64,000 nt of DNA. Source: Aspidiotus rigidus. Its lineage: Eukaryota > Arthropoda > Insecta > Hemiptera > Diaspididae. Both the position numbers and the translations under genes were made by a program. Shown one piece after another: positions 24,159 through 35,791 of this stretch. The stretch covers positions 4,627,001-4,691,000 of the forward strand of contig JAVHKY010000030.1 of assembly GCA_035079385.1 (NCBI GenBank), read 5' to 3'. The notes beneath the pieces are model-generated. The model ran no database searches and had not been told where the DNA came from. It saw nothing but the letters and a program-made list of their open reading frames with translations. Numbering within the stretch: position 1 is the stretch's first letter; each line of letters opens with the position of its first letter.

Positions 24159-24166
24159 TTTTATAC
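24159..24166 (-). promoter_or_regulatory. possible TATA box upstream of the two-exon gene
   Basis: The minus strand reads GTATAAAA here, about 66 bases before the proposed ATG at 24093, which would give a short 5' leader. An alternative reading is that TTTTTTCTTTCCACAG ending at about 24116 is a splice acceptor, so that a non-coding first exon lies further upstream. The sequence alone does not decide. Confidence 0.3.
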
Positions 24167-24169
24167 TTA

Positions 24170-25685
24170 GTGGTTTGCAGATGTTGATGAAGATTTGTAA
24201 ACAGCTGTTCCTAGACAAAACTGTCGGAAAACACATTGTCAGTTTGCACCTTTCCTTACTCATGTACTCTTTAGACGATTGAAACTCGCATCTAAACTAA
24301 AGACAAAGCAGCTTAGCCAATACTTTATCTGAAGTTGGTGTCGAAAGTGAATTGAGGTGAACTGATTCAAGGTAAAATTTTATTGGAGGCTACGAAACTA
24401 GTTTGAATTTTCTTCCTTATGGTATCATCACCAGAAACTAAACTTCTTCCTCTTGACCTATTATTTGAAAGTTCATTCAGTAATCTCGAAATAACTTGGG
24501 AACGAAGCGATTTGGGGAAAAAATTGAAGGAACAAAATTCGTAGAGCGTAAAACCAAATACGCTTGAAACTGATCTCACGTACCTTACAGAATATCTTTT
24601 GATCTGCTCAAGGCTTTCACTCTGGTTTTAAAATCACGTTTCATACATTCAATGGCAATTCGTATTATTATTTGCCAAGATGATGATTGTATTTTGAAAA
24701 AGAGTGTAATACCTGTCAGTTTGTTTTCATATTTGTTGTGAATTTCAAGACGGTACAATGATTACGTGTGACTGTATGCCTGCTTTCGGTTTTAGTCAAT
24801 ATTAGATCAAGATTATGGCTACGTATACATTTGAACAACTTTCGTTTCACGTTCCTCATCGTACTCTCCTGGAAAAAAAGAAGAGAGAGACAGAAAGAGG
24901 AAAAAAATGTACAATATATGTATGTAGGTGAAGGATTATGAAATTTTATTTTCATTCTTTATTTCCCTCGACTTGTTGGAATAGAATTGAAAAAACAAAA
25001 ATACCATTATCGTACTTTTTTTCCCAACAATGTTACACCATCAGTATTGAACGGATCTCATTCGTCTTATCTCATCTAAAAAATTCTTTTGTCCTATCTT
25101 TCGTAATTCTTTCCTTCACATTTCTGCTACTCATCCTGTTGTTAAATTGAATTCCTAATGGTACGACATTTTCTTATTTTCTGTACTTGGCAACAATATG
25201 TTTTCGTTTTTTGTTCCTTTCACTCGTAGTTGGAATTCAAGCATGTTGACTCTTATTATAATAATATTTTCCAGTTTATATAACAGCCTATTCTTTTTTG
25301 CGACGTGAAGCGCGATGAAAAAATGTTTCAGAAGTCGTTTGGCGCTTTAACGTCGCGAGTTTTCCAGCTTAGCGGAAGTTACTCGTATATACGTTGAAAG
25401 ACAACGTCGAGAATTCCGCATTGTAAACCGTTAGATCAAACACTCAAAAGGACACTCCTCATAAAATAATAGGCTTTCTCCGTGAAAATTATGGATATTT
25501 CCTGAAAACTGTGTTAATTTTTTCTGGTCTATTCAAATGAAATTCCCTGGTAATAAGTCTATAAAGAATTAAATTGTGATTATAAAGTTTGCTACAAATA
25601 GCGTTTTCATCAGGGATTTTGCCATCATTGAAGATAACGAGCTAAAAATAGAGCCTGTCCGATAATACGATTCTTTATAGATTGA
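24170..25685. other. unassigned intergenic DNA
   Basis: No feature was recognised. A 70-codon minus frame at 24367-24579 lies about 270 bases upstream of the two-exon gene and could be part of it, but I found no convincing donor site linking them. Confidence 0.35.
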
Positions 25686-25689
25686 CATA

Positions 25690-25910
25690 CAAGACCACGC
25701 CCACCGAAAAAAGAAAAAGGGACACCCAGCAAGTAGAAAATTATTGAATAACAAAAACTGGGAACAAATCGTTAGGTGCAGAATTGAATAGGAAAGAAAC
25801 CTATGCTCCTGACGGCCTGAGGGATTTCTTATCTTAGATTTGTATGAATTTGGTGTATCTACATTTAAAAGAAGAAGCGCCTCAATAAAGGCTTATTATT
25901 ATTTATTGCG
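25690..25910 (+). pseudogene. 3' end of a LINE, heavily truncated
   Basis: The plus strand reads, across two frames, HRKKKKGHPAS...NWEQIVRCRI and then RKETYAPDGLRD followed by a stop. This resembles the basic, Gly/Pro-containing C-terminal tail of several insect LINE RT proteins. It is followed at 25885-25910 by AATAAAGGCTTATTATTATT, the same kind of end as the RTE-like LINE at 43.2 kb (AATAAAGGCTTCTTATTATT there, minus strand). Only the last part of the protein and the tail remain. Confidence 0.45.
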
Positions 25911-26386
25911 GTTCTTCGTTCTCATTGGTTGATCTTAGCATTGGGTTCCTGACTTTGTTCCGTATGTATTCACCGGATCAGAGTTCTTATTGGATAACTA
26001 TCAGTTTTGGCTTTTTGTCATTTATCAAAGGATGATTTTTATCGCAATTGCAGCACATAATTATATATGTAGTCAAATTGTCAACAAAGAAATAATATTT
26101 TCTTTTCATGATTTTCTCCAAGCTCTGAAAACTTTTTTTTTTCGTGTTGGGCACGGGGCCAATGTCATTTTCCCCTTCTTAATCCGCCCTTATTTATGCC
26201 CTTTCAATCACAAGATGGAACTTTTGAAGAGAAAATATGGCATGTAATCTTGAGGTCTTGTAATGTATCGCTTATTGCATTTTTCATGAAAACGAGAATT
26301 CGCGGATTCTATTCCTGTTTGAACGAAATTTTTTTGTCTGTACTTCTTCTACCTTACTTATCTGTGGTGTCATTCCTGTTGATAAA
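25911..26386. other. unassigned DNA between LINE remnants
   Basis: No gene was recognised. A T run of about 10 lies near 26131, and the segment ends at the poly(T) that marks the 3' end of the minus-strand LINE. Confidence 0.4.
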
Positions 26387-27135
26387 TTTTTTTTTTTTTT
26401 TTTTTTTTTTTTTCAATCCAACCATATTTATTGAATACCAAATAATAATGATAATGAAAATAATATAACAAAACAGAAGAACAGAATACATAATAGTAAG
26501 TACAAAAAAATAACTGAAAAAAAAAAAAAAAAATGATAAAAAAGTAATTATAGTAATAATAAAAAAAAAAGAAAAGAGAAGAAAATGAATTTTTTTTTTA
26601 AGAATTAAGGGGGAGAAAAAAGAAAGAAAGAAAAAAAGAGAGAGGTTGGAGTAGAGGGTGGCTACTAGGCGTTGCCTCCGTATTTAAAAAAAAAAAAACG
26701 AGTTTAGAGTTATTGCGAATAGTTTAAATGGTTAATGCTGGAGGGAGGTGAGAAATAAATGTGCAAGGTGAGGGAATATTGCGAAATTTTCAACAGATAG
26801 AAGATTTGTAGCCGTGACAGGTGTGGGAAGGTTAAGAGTCAAAATTAGTGAATATAAAATTTGTCTGATGGTTTCTAATTTTTTGCATTCGAAAAAAATA
26901 CGGTTAATGTTTCCTTGTAAAGGTTCGTTAGGATGTAGAGGACATAAGTCGGAGTCGGTAATATTTATTATTTTTGAATGGACTGGGAGACGATTATGAC
27001 CAAATCGGAGACGACTGAGTTTGATAATGAAGGAAGGGTGGAAGTCAGTGAACTGTTTGTACCAGGAAGTAATTGAGGTTGGATGAGAAAATATTGTGAA
27101 TTTGTATTATTAAAGGATTTTGGATAATGTATTGA

Positions 27136-27789
27136 TCAATCATCTTGTGTAGAGCGTCGAATTAAATTGTACAATTCCGATGTAGGAAGTAACTTAGATG
27201 AAAGGGGTGAAGAACGTGCCAATTTAGCTTTGTGATCTGCAATTTCGTTATTAATAATTCCTGCATGTCCAGGTATCCAAAGGAAATTAATTTGAATGGG
27301 TGAAAGTGAATTTATCAAGGAAATATTTGGTAATGCTAAAGATGACTTTATGTTAGAAGAAGAGAAGGATTGTAGAGATGAAAGAGAATCCAAAATTATA
27401 AGAAAACGTCCTGTTATGAAGTTCCGTTTTACATAATAGAGAGCTTGAAATATAGCCATTTATTCTGCATGGAAGACTGAAGTAAAGTTGGGAAGCGAAA
27501 TAGCACAGTGGATTGGAATTGATGGGATCCAGAATGCCATTCCTGCCCCTTGTTGATCTTTTGACCCGTCAGTAAAAATATGAGCGTGTTGTGGAAATTG
27601 TTGAGTAAATGATTGAAAGATTTCTTGAGGGATGGCATTAGGGATTTTAGGTAGTCTATGTATTTCAACTTGTCTAAAAATTTGTTTGGAACGAAAATGT
27701 TGATAAAGGGCTGGAACTGGAATTATGAAGCGTTGTAACCGAAAGATGAGATTAGCTCGCTTACAAACAAGAGGTAGGCGCCAATCCAC
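27136..27789 (-). pseudogene. RNase H domain of the LINE, split by one stop codon
   Basis: Two frames adjoin in the same phase, 27789-27460 and 27459-27136, separated only by a TAA. The first holds IFTDGSKD (about residues 71-78, first catalytic Asp at 74) and ends VFHAE, the Glu being the second catalytic position. The second begins directly after the stop with AIFQAL, then IILDS (third catalytic Asp, residue 24) and FLWIPGHAGI...NNEIAD (residues 59-75), the classic RNase H fourth motif. All key residues are therefore present, and the domain is interrupted by one in-frame stop right after the catalytic Glu. Upstream of 27789 the linker to the RT has further stops. Confidence 0.85.
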
Positions 27790-28060
27790 AAATCTCCAAT
27801 GATTGAGGAGGTACGAAATATTATCATTAACTTTTGAATGTTGGTAATAACGCTTCTAATTAGGAATCTGTCAGTGAGATAATTGTGACAAAATTGTAGG
27901 GGCACCAGCGCAGAGGGCTGGGATTGGTGTAGAATTTAAAGCTCCCATAGTAAGACGGGTACATTTATTTTGGAAAGAATCTAATTTTTGTAAGTGAGTT
28001 TTACTTGCAGAACCATAGGGTGAAGAACCGTACTAGTCTAGTTTGGAGCGGATTATCTAA

Positions 28061-29440
28061 TTATAAAAAGAATGGCAAAATGGTAGGATCTCCACCCCAT
28101 TGAGTGGAGGCAAGCATTTTGAGGAGGTTAATGCAAGGTCCAGTTTTTGACATAAGTTTAGTAATATGTTGTTTCCATAGTAATTTAGGATCGAAGACGA
28201 TACCTAGATATTCTACTGTGGGTACTAGAGGGAGTAGGATGTTGTAGACAGTAAGAGTTGCATTTGCACTGTTGTAGGGTTTAAGAGAAAAAGCCATTGT
28301 TACCGATTTGGATGAAGAGAAAGTTAGATTCAACTTTTGTGCCTTATGTGATATTTGATCGATCGCAGTTTGAGTTTGTGCTGTCGTAATTGCTAGGTTT
28401 TTGTGTGCCGAAAAAATTACGATGTCGTCAGAAAAAAATATGGATTTGACTCCTACAGCGTTAGGTATTAAGAACAATGCATAAATAGTAAAGAGTGTAG
28501 GAGATACGAGGAATCCTTGCGGAAGACCTAGGAATGAATTCCGACATAAAGTACTAAATTCAGTGTAATGATATATGTGTCGATTAATGAATAAGAAGTT
28601 GATGTATTGAAACATACCGGTCGGTGGCAACACCGGAATGAAATGAGCTGGTAGGTTAATATCGGACAATATCTTCATTAGAGTAGGGATGTCTACATTA
28701 GGGTAAGCCGATTCAATATCTAAAAATGCAGCAACAAGGTGTTCCTTATGTAAGAAGGTTTTTTGTATTTCTGTTGTTAAATGAGTGACTGCATCAATGG
28801 CTCCACGTCCAGACCTGAAACCATAGAAGTTAGCGGGTAGGATGGAATTGGATTCCAGCCAGTGTACTAATCTCTTATTAAGCATAGTTTCAACCAGTTT
28901 GCGGATGCATATGGCTAGTGCTATGGGTCGTAGTTTGGCTTCATCTTTTTTGGGAATTCCGATAATTCTGGAGTGCCTCCCAATGTCTGGGATTAGAGAT
29001 TGAGTCCAAAGAGCTTTAAGTACTCTGCAGAGGACTAAGAGTGAAGACGAGAATAAATGTTTGAGGATATCATTAGATATGCAGTCGATTCCTGGTGCAG
29101 TATTCTTTTTGCTGTGTAGAGAAGTTCTAAGCTCTTCCAAGAGAAAAGGTTGTTCCATCCAGTGCGAAGAGCAAGGTATTGGTTCTTGTAAGGAAACCTC
29201 TTCAACAGAAGGCGGATAGTCTGGATTGATTGATGATAAAAACGTATCCGATTGTTCTTTAGAAGGGATGCAAGTGTTGGGATTATCTAGACGGTATCTG
29301 ATGGCCTTAGTTTTGCTCCATATTTCCGAAATCGGGGTAGATCTGTTGAAAGACTCAACAAAAGAATGCCAAGAGTCTCTACGCGCTTGTTTGAATGTTC
29401 CTTTGGCGTATGTACTCGAATGAAGTTCTGTTCGGATGGA
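28061..29440 (-). pseudogene. LINE reverse transcriptase, open for 460 codons but truncated
   Basis: The frame is open from 29440 to 28061 without a stop. The first part reads KQARRDSWHSFVESFN (about 29375), the usual lead-in to LINE RTs. Numbering from the internal Met at 29158, motifs are APGID (21-25), GFRSGRGAID (113-122), the motif A block FLDIESAY (145-152, Asp 147), LPQG (212-215), the active-site block FFSDD (241-245) and YLGIVFD (317-323). The usual YADD/FADD box is FSDD, keeping both aspartates. The frame shifts just before 28061, after which the expected SKTHLQKLD...TMGALNSTPI text continues in another frame with stops. A further frameshift lies near 29400-29440. Confidence 0.85.
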
Positions 29441-29479
29441 TTATTTTTGAAGATTCTAAGGGCTCTACGACGATTTATG

Positions 29480-30029
29480 AATATCTCTGCCAGTATTGGT
29501 GACAGTGGTGATACTATCGCTAGTACTTTTACCTGGGTAGCCTGTAGAACTTGTTATTGAAGCGACAGTGGTTCTGGCTCAAGGTATCTTCCACTATTTT
29601 GGCGTACTTCGGCCTACCGGGGTTCCCGTGATATCTATTGTTTCGAAGCAAGGCGAGAAGTTCCTCCTTTGGCACGGTACCAAACATGTTTGTCACATCC
29701 AAGGATACCAGTTTGTCATTCGTCTTGATTTCCACCTTGTCCAGTTGCTCTATCAGCCGTTGTTTCTGATGTTTTTTCTGGGATGCAAACTGGTAGTTTT
29801 CTTTCAAAAAAGTGGCTGCGATCCTCGCTGTCTTGGAACATGGTGGTTGGATGCTATTTATCAGTGGTCTCATTGGACAATTCACTTTGGAGTTTTACAA
29901 GCCCCTTGAATGTCGGTGCGACCGGGTTAATGTCAAGCGTCATTTCATTGCCAGGTATATTGTTCTCTCACAACACAGCGTGTTTGGGTATTTCTGTGTC
30001 GGGTCCTTTGTCAACTCGTGGTATCGAAG
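29480..30029 (-). pseudogene. Penelope-like element, RT N-terminal half, broken
   Basis: The minus strand reads PLE RT in order: DKGPDTEIPKHAV (about 30010-29970), a stop, NIPGNEMTLDINPVAPTFKG (about 29960-29905), then the 118-codon frame 29885-29529 with NCPMRPLINS, KENYQF, and motif A in LVSLDVTNMFGTVP. After the stop the sequence continues to about 29480 with text matching the second PLE copy (CACCAATACTGGC and GATATTCAT). It stops where the LINE at 26387-29480 begins, so the LINE 5' end abuts or cuts it. No GIY-YIG part is present on this side. Confidence 0.8.
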
Positions 30030-30068
30030 CTAACTAATAAAGTAAAATTGTACACTTGAGAATTTTTT
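30030..30068 (+). repeat. PLE 3'-tail sequence in inverted orientation
   Basis: CTAACTAATAAAGTAAAATT followed by GTACACTTGAGAATTTTT matches the ends of the plus-strand PLE copies at 63256-63293 and about 63854-63890. Here it lies immediately upstream of a PLE that points the other way. PLEs are known to carry repeated ends (pLTRs) in direct or inverted order, which would explain it; a rearranged tail-to-head junction of two copies is the alternative. Confidence 0.65.
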
Positions 30069-31660
30069 AATAACTACGACTATGTTTGGAACATTAAAGT
30101 CAGGTCGTTTCGTTTTTCAAATGATCAAAAACACCAAACGATTTCCTTTTCTACCATAACGGAGAATTTATCATTCTTCGTCGGGTTGGTAAGACTTTTT
30201 TCGGCCCATGACCGGCTAAATTAAACGAAAAGTGTACCAGATGTCTGGATGTACGTATCGCAGGATGCATTAACGTGTTACCTGACACCGCGGATTATAA
30301 TGCTTATTTCAAACTGGTATGTTAAACCTCGATTACGACGTCCGCGACCATATTCATTGAGCTTATTACCTTTTCTCGATAACGAGGAAGAAGATAGATA
30401 AAAGAAGAGCTTCTGTTATCACAAATATTCACACCAGGCGATGTTCTACATTACGTGAGCGAACGTTTTTGAGAAGAAAGAGAAGTGAGTAAGAAAGATG
30501 AAGAGTCAAAGCGCAGACCGCATATTTTATGATGTTCGTAGACAGGAATGGGAGCGCGTGATGGATCACCGACCGATTTAATATTATTGAGGTTATGATG
30601 GGCGATACGTTTCTTCGCGCGGTGTAATATACTGGCTGCTTGCAAAACCATCAGAACCTTAGAATCGTTACGAAGCGGTACATCATATGGGCGTGCGTAC
30701 GAAAGAATTCTCACGAGAAATGAAAAAAAAAAAAGAAAGAAAGAAAAAATTGAGAACACGAAGGAAAAAGTAAGTTGGAGGAAGAAAAAAAGCTCGAGCG
30801 ATAACACGCATTTTCTTTACACTTTTCTCTTCGCGAACAATGAACCTTTTACTCTTCATCGTATTACATGTACAACGAGTATATCGTAGTCTTCATACGT
30901 TCTCGGGGGAAGGAAAAGGAGGAAGAGTTTACGTAGAGCTCTCGGAAAAATCGCGTGTATTTATGCTACGTTATGATGCCACAGCTTATAATCTGTACTT
31001 TTTTTTTCACGGGGTTGTGCGAGAAATGCAAGTGCAAATTCTTTCATACTTCTTACCTCGTACCCGTGCGTATCTCCCGAGTACCTGAATTTGAAAGTAG
31101 AAATTCTTTGCGGAGAATAGAACGCTCCGTTTATAACTTCTTATCTATCAGTACTAGTGCTATTGTTCTATCTCAGATTGTTCTTGACAACCCGCAACTA
31201 CCCCATCCCTGCTATTAGATTGGCCTGCGAAAGGATTGCAGAATTCTCATCTGAAAAAACGATGTTGATTAGAGGTTTCAGAATAACGTTGAGTGTAAGC
31301 TGGCGCGACTGCAGCTCCTCCAAGTGTTTGTTCGGAAATTATTTTGGAGATGACCCTACCTCATCATCTTTCTCTCGTTCGTGCGTAGTCAGTGCTGTCG
31401 TTGCCTTCTATAATCAGAATTAAAATTTGAAGGAGCGAACTACGTACAGTTCTGCCCGTACCACTAGAAACAAAACTTGTTTTCATTGCTGCTATGATCT
31501 TCAGGAGTATCTCTCCCTTGGAGGATTAAAATCATGCACAGAGATTGAAACTGGATTGGGTTGTACTTCTCGTGTTTTATTCCAGGTTTATTAGATGTTT
31601 GCCATCGTTGGTCAGTTGGTTCCATTGGTGAATGACAGTTAGATCTGTGAAGTTATGAAG
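30069..31660. other. unassigned intergenic DNA
   Basis: No gene was recognised. A 118-codon minus frame at 30451-30807 begins in a Phe/Ser-rich translation of an A-rich purine tract (30720-30750) and has no domain. Confidence 0.4.
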
Positions 31661-31664
31661 TCCG

Positions 31665-31810
31665 AAGAGTTTGGATGTAATATAATTTCAGGGCAGATGT
31701 GCTAATGGGAGCTCCCGGTTGGCCGCCTCATCACGATGGATACCAATAGGGGTTATTGAGACGATACGAGTTGGAAGAATATGAATACCTTAGTCAACGT
31801 ATTGATTCAA
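31665..31810 (-). pseudogene. possible RNase H motif of another LINE
   Basis: The minus strand reads ITPIGIHRDEAANRELPLAH, resembling the last RNase H motif (SHVGIxGNExAD) of LINEs. Only this motif is visible and the frame is not open on either side, so it may be a shred of a third LINE copy. Confidence 0.3.
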
Positions 31811-32229
31811 TACTTAGTCAATGGGTGATAAACAAGAACGAGGAGGTGGAGGTGAAACAGGCTCGTAGTCATAGGGGCGAAAGAGTGGAGCCCTATGTAG
31901 CGATGTCATGAGCTCCGCTCCCCCTCCCTGACACAAAATTCAAGTCTATCTGTAGAACACATTTTGTTGGATACCTGCGGCCTCCTTTTCGAATACCATG
32001 AGTGCAATGAACGAAGATAAAAAAAATTTGAAGCAGATGCTAACAAGACACGCAGTATAGCCTTTTTTAAAATTAATTTCTGTTTTTTCATTTCTTTTTT
32101 GTGCTCGTTGATGACGATTTTTTCTTACGAGACATGCCGCTCAAAAACGGGCCACAGCTCGCGTTAACGCCTTAATTTAGCTTTACAATATTATAATTGT
32201 GTATCATGTATGGTTTGTCATTAGAGTAG

Positions 32230-33220
32230 TTGAAAGTCATAATGTGAAGCGAAGGTAGTTGAGGACGATTTCAGTATTCTTGCATAGTGCGGGGGTTACA
32301 GATGAGACGTTGATTGAGGAGGACAGGACATGGGAAGAGATATGAACTGTAAGATTATCTGAATGGCAGTAAGTTACAGGACGGAGGGGCCTGAAGACAG
32401 GAGGAGGTGAAAGTGGGTGAACTGGGTATGACCAGTCCGAAGACGGGTGAGAATGACTTCTTCATGGTGGGAGTCACCATTTGGAGAGGACCGTGAGATG
32501 GGGAGGCTTTCGATTGATCTTAATTTGTTGCAAGGTTAGGATTTTGGAGCGGTAGTAGTTTTTGAGGTCGTATATTGGCGAATGAGTTGAATCGGTAATT
32601 TTCGGTTGCGAGCTAAAGTTTTTGGCCGCACAGTCAACGTATTCATATTCAGGGGGACCGACGTGGTTCGGAATCCAGACGAAGGCGATTGATTATTTGA
32701 TGGTGGTTAGGGTATGGAGCATGACGTATATGCTTTGGGTGATGGGGTTATGCGAACAGGGAACGGAGGAAAGTGAGTCAGATGGGGAAGTAGGAAAAGT
32801 TTGCTTGTCGCGACGGGAAGGTAATTAGAAAGATGAAAATAAATTTCAGTTTATTTACGGTTTTTTCGTCGTATACTACACATTTTGATGTAACCTATAT
32901 TATCATCTTCGGGGTGTCAAATAGTACGATATAGTTGAATCCGGGAGGATGCTGAGTGAGATTTGAAAGACTGGAGCGAATAGCGCTCAATTCGACAGTA
33001 AAATTAAACGATGAGCCGTTATTTTGTTCTGGATAGAATGTGCGTAGTTGTAACTGTTTCTTTTAGAACCATCAGTATAACATAATTACTGTATGTGGTT
33101 GGGGAATTTTGCGATAATTTCTGTGATTAGTTTACGGTAGACAGTGCAGTGTCATTTTGTCTTAGGAATGTTTGTGAGACCCAGTCTGATGGTCAAAGAG
33201 GTGAATAGGTACGGAGGAAT
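32230..33220 (-). pseudogene. RNase H and C-terminal region of a second LINE, degraded
   Basis: Read on the minus strand in several frames: LCYTDGSKRN (about 33085-33056, first catalytic Asp), VELSAIRSSL (about 33000-32970, catalytic Glu), IVLFDT (about 32930, third Asp), FVWIPNHVGPPEYEYVDCAAK (about 32690-32630, fourth motif), then LTRLRTGHTQFTHFHLL (about 32450-32400) and the Cys/His tail SDNLTVHI near 32340. The order is that of an I/Jockey-type LINE C-terminus. Several frameshifts and stops, and extra sequence between the third and fourth motifs (about 32720-32910), show decay. No RT is visible upstream. Confidence 0.7.
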
Positions 33221-33224
33221 TGCT

Positions 33225-35790
33225 GATTTGATGGGAAGGAGAGGGAGTCCAGATGAGGTTCAAGAAAATCAATTAAGGTATTATGAGGGGAGGCAGGGTG
33301 TCTACCGCCCCTATGAATCCAACAAACCCTACAAAAGTCCATCAATTTCATTCCTGACCCAATAAAAAAAAAATTACAATTTGAATTCTTAGATTAAGTA
33401 GGATTTTTTTTCTGTAATTTTGATGGTATTTCAAGGAGAATTTTCAAGTTGAGAGGAGGTTCGGACGCCCTGACACCGTCCTTCCTCCGAGAACACTGGA
33501 ATTATGGTTTTGTAGAACTGGTACGGGACACCCTTAGGGCCATTCTGAGAGTCGTTGAGTGAACAGACGTGTTCAGTAATTGAAGAGTAGATTTGTTGGA
33601 TTGGGTGTAGCTACGGGCCTGAATTGAACCTCGTGTCTCAAAATTATTATAAATCAATTTGCACAGAAATCGATCTCTTTTAACCAGATGATCGGTATCC
33701 AAAATTGCTAATTAGTTTGTAATTGCTCGACCCATTTTCCATAAATGATACAAATGTGATTCTTAAAGACAATTGAACTAGTTTTTGAATTGCACATAAA
33801 CTGTCAGGATCTCTACAGAGCATGAGAATAAAGTACAAAACATGAAAATGACCCGACTTTTAGTCCAGCTGTAGCAAGTCAGTATAAAACGTTATAATTT
33901 CTGACGATTTTTATTAACGACATGATTTTTCTTGTTGCTACTATAAATTAAAAGTTTATGCTGTAACTCTTTTAAGAGAGGAAATTAGAATTATACAATA
34001 ATAATTTTAACAAATAATAGATGCCGAATATAAAACTAATCTCCTTGAATTATTGACTTTACAGGGGGAAGGAAGCAATCTGGAAAATGGTCTGTAAATT
34101 GCGTGTCTTTTTATTTTTCGTAATGGACACTCTAACCTGCAAAAATGTTGAAATTTTGAACGCACCTTCATGAATAGTTTGAAGAAAATTCCCCTTCCCC
34201 TTGTTTTTCTATTGAACAGTTCATTTTAAGAATATTGAAGTTCGAGTGAGATAATTTCTGAGTTGTTTTCACGGGCTTGGGGAAAGGAAGAAGAAACATT
34301 TAATGAAGGCGGAGGTTTTTGAGTACAAGATATGAGAAAAACTGATAAACGTTTAGATTGAGTACGTGACAGTAAGGGCGGTGATTGAGTTTCGATCGAT
34401 CAGATGTGAGTGTGTGTTTCGAATAAGATGGCCTGTTCTTTATTTGGTGATGGTAATGGTATCTTCATGCTTGGAAATTCTGAAGAAGGTTGACTAGGGG
34501 TTGGGAGTCTTTCTAATTCTAAGGAGTTTGTTTGAAGGTTAGTGTTTCCATAGATTAGTTCTAGAATTTGAAATGAGTGAGCGGTCCATGATTTTTGTAG
34601 TCTGTGACGAGGAAATATAAAACCGTGACCATCAAATTTCCAAAAACAAACACACAAATATATATTCAACCTATCAATTGAAATGAACTTGTGCACCTAT
34701 TAAAATAACTCGCTCATCATTCATTACATGAATGAAGATGATTCGGTAGATATTGATGTAAATACTTATAAAAATTACAAGGATCTTTGCGTCGTTCTTT
34801 TTTTATTTTCCAAGACGACTTTGTGTAACAACGGTGTCGACGTATCTACATGTCCGTCGAAAAAAACTTTTTCCTCCTGTCGTCCAGAACAGTAAACTTG
34901 CCCATGTTGCGAAATATCGCAGGCCCTTTCAAAAAACTGTAACAGCAATTCTTTATCACATTTTACCTCGTGAAAAGTTGGATATAATATCGAAAAAAAT
35001 GGAAAAAAAAGGGCGGATTTGTCCTCTTCTCCCTAACGAGTGCAATGAAAATGAATTCAAGAAGAAATGTTGGAGCTCAGTTGATATCACGAATCGAAAA
35101 ACCCCGGAAATGCTAAACGTTGCGTCAAAAAGTGCGCCGTAATGAAATTATTTCTTTTGTCTTTTCGCCTTCCACTTTCTCTGCTGAGTCTATCTCTTAT
35201 TCGCGAGTTATTGTCAAAAAGCGTGCCTACGAAATTTATTTTGAGAACACCTATTAACTTTTTAGTGCACAATATTTACAAGAGGAGGCCGAAAAGCTGA
35301 GTTATCTCCATAGAACTGTGGAAAAACCGTTCTTCGTTCGTTGAGTTTTAAAGAACCGTATTGCTTCCCTTTACTATTAACCGTCTTTCTGAAGTAATTA
35401 CATTTTTCTGACGTTCAAATCGTGGTCTTTTCAAGTCCTCGTATCTTTATAGGTTTGCACAAGCCTCATATCCTTTCTCCGCAGCCTTATTGTACCTCGT
35501 CTTCGACATTATTTTGTTATCACATCGTTTTCCATTTGTTTGTACATGTCAATAATATCAATCTCTATCACAATGAATGGAATTATTCCATTTTAGAAAT
35601 AAACTAAATGCATTATGCATGTACACGTTTTTTCTGAAATGTAGAAGCGTACGATCATCTGAGACGCTTTCGTGAGACGACATTGTGTAAGAAACTGAGA
35701 TCTCATAGGTGTTCTCGTTCGATGTATAAGTACATCCTTTAAAATTCTGTGCAGAATACGTGGTAACATTTTGTTATACACACGTAAACT
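33225..35790. other. unassigned DNA
   Basis: No gene was recognised. GGGTGTCTACCGCCC at about 33297 and GGGACACCCTTAGGG at about 33524 may be the ends of a small inverted-repeat element, but the inner arms do not pair well. Minus frames at 34400-34696 and plus at 34834-35142 have no recognised domain. Confidence 0.3.
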
Positions 35791-35791
35791 A

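Larger units (their letters stand above)
26387..29480 (-). mobile_element. non-LTR retrotransposon (LINE, I-like, with RNase H), 5'-truncated, about 3.1 kb
   Basis: Minus-strand element in the order RT, linker, RNase H, Cys/His C-terminal region, A-rich 3' UTR. The 3' end is marked by T27-28 on the plus strand (about 26387-26413), the genomic poly(A) tail. The upstream end falls near 29480, where a PLE fragment of the same orientation begins, so the endonuclease domain is missing. After RNase H the frame continues in broken form through RLRFGHNRLP and a Cys/His/Cys pattern (DLCPLHPNEP...FFECKKL, about 26990-26880) before the A-rich stretch at 26414-26690. RT followed by RNase H places it with the I/LOA/R1-like LINEs; I-like is my best guess. 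Confidence 0.85.

Noticed and set aside
29568..30037. overlapping plus-strand frames of 73-113 codons
   Set aside because: They are antisense to the PLE reverse transcriptase, which explains their openness.
33291..33540. possible inverted-repeat element with GGGTGTCTACC and GGGACACCC ends
   Set aside because: The inner sequence does not pair and no target duplication was found.
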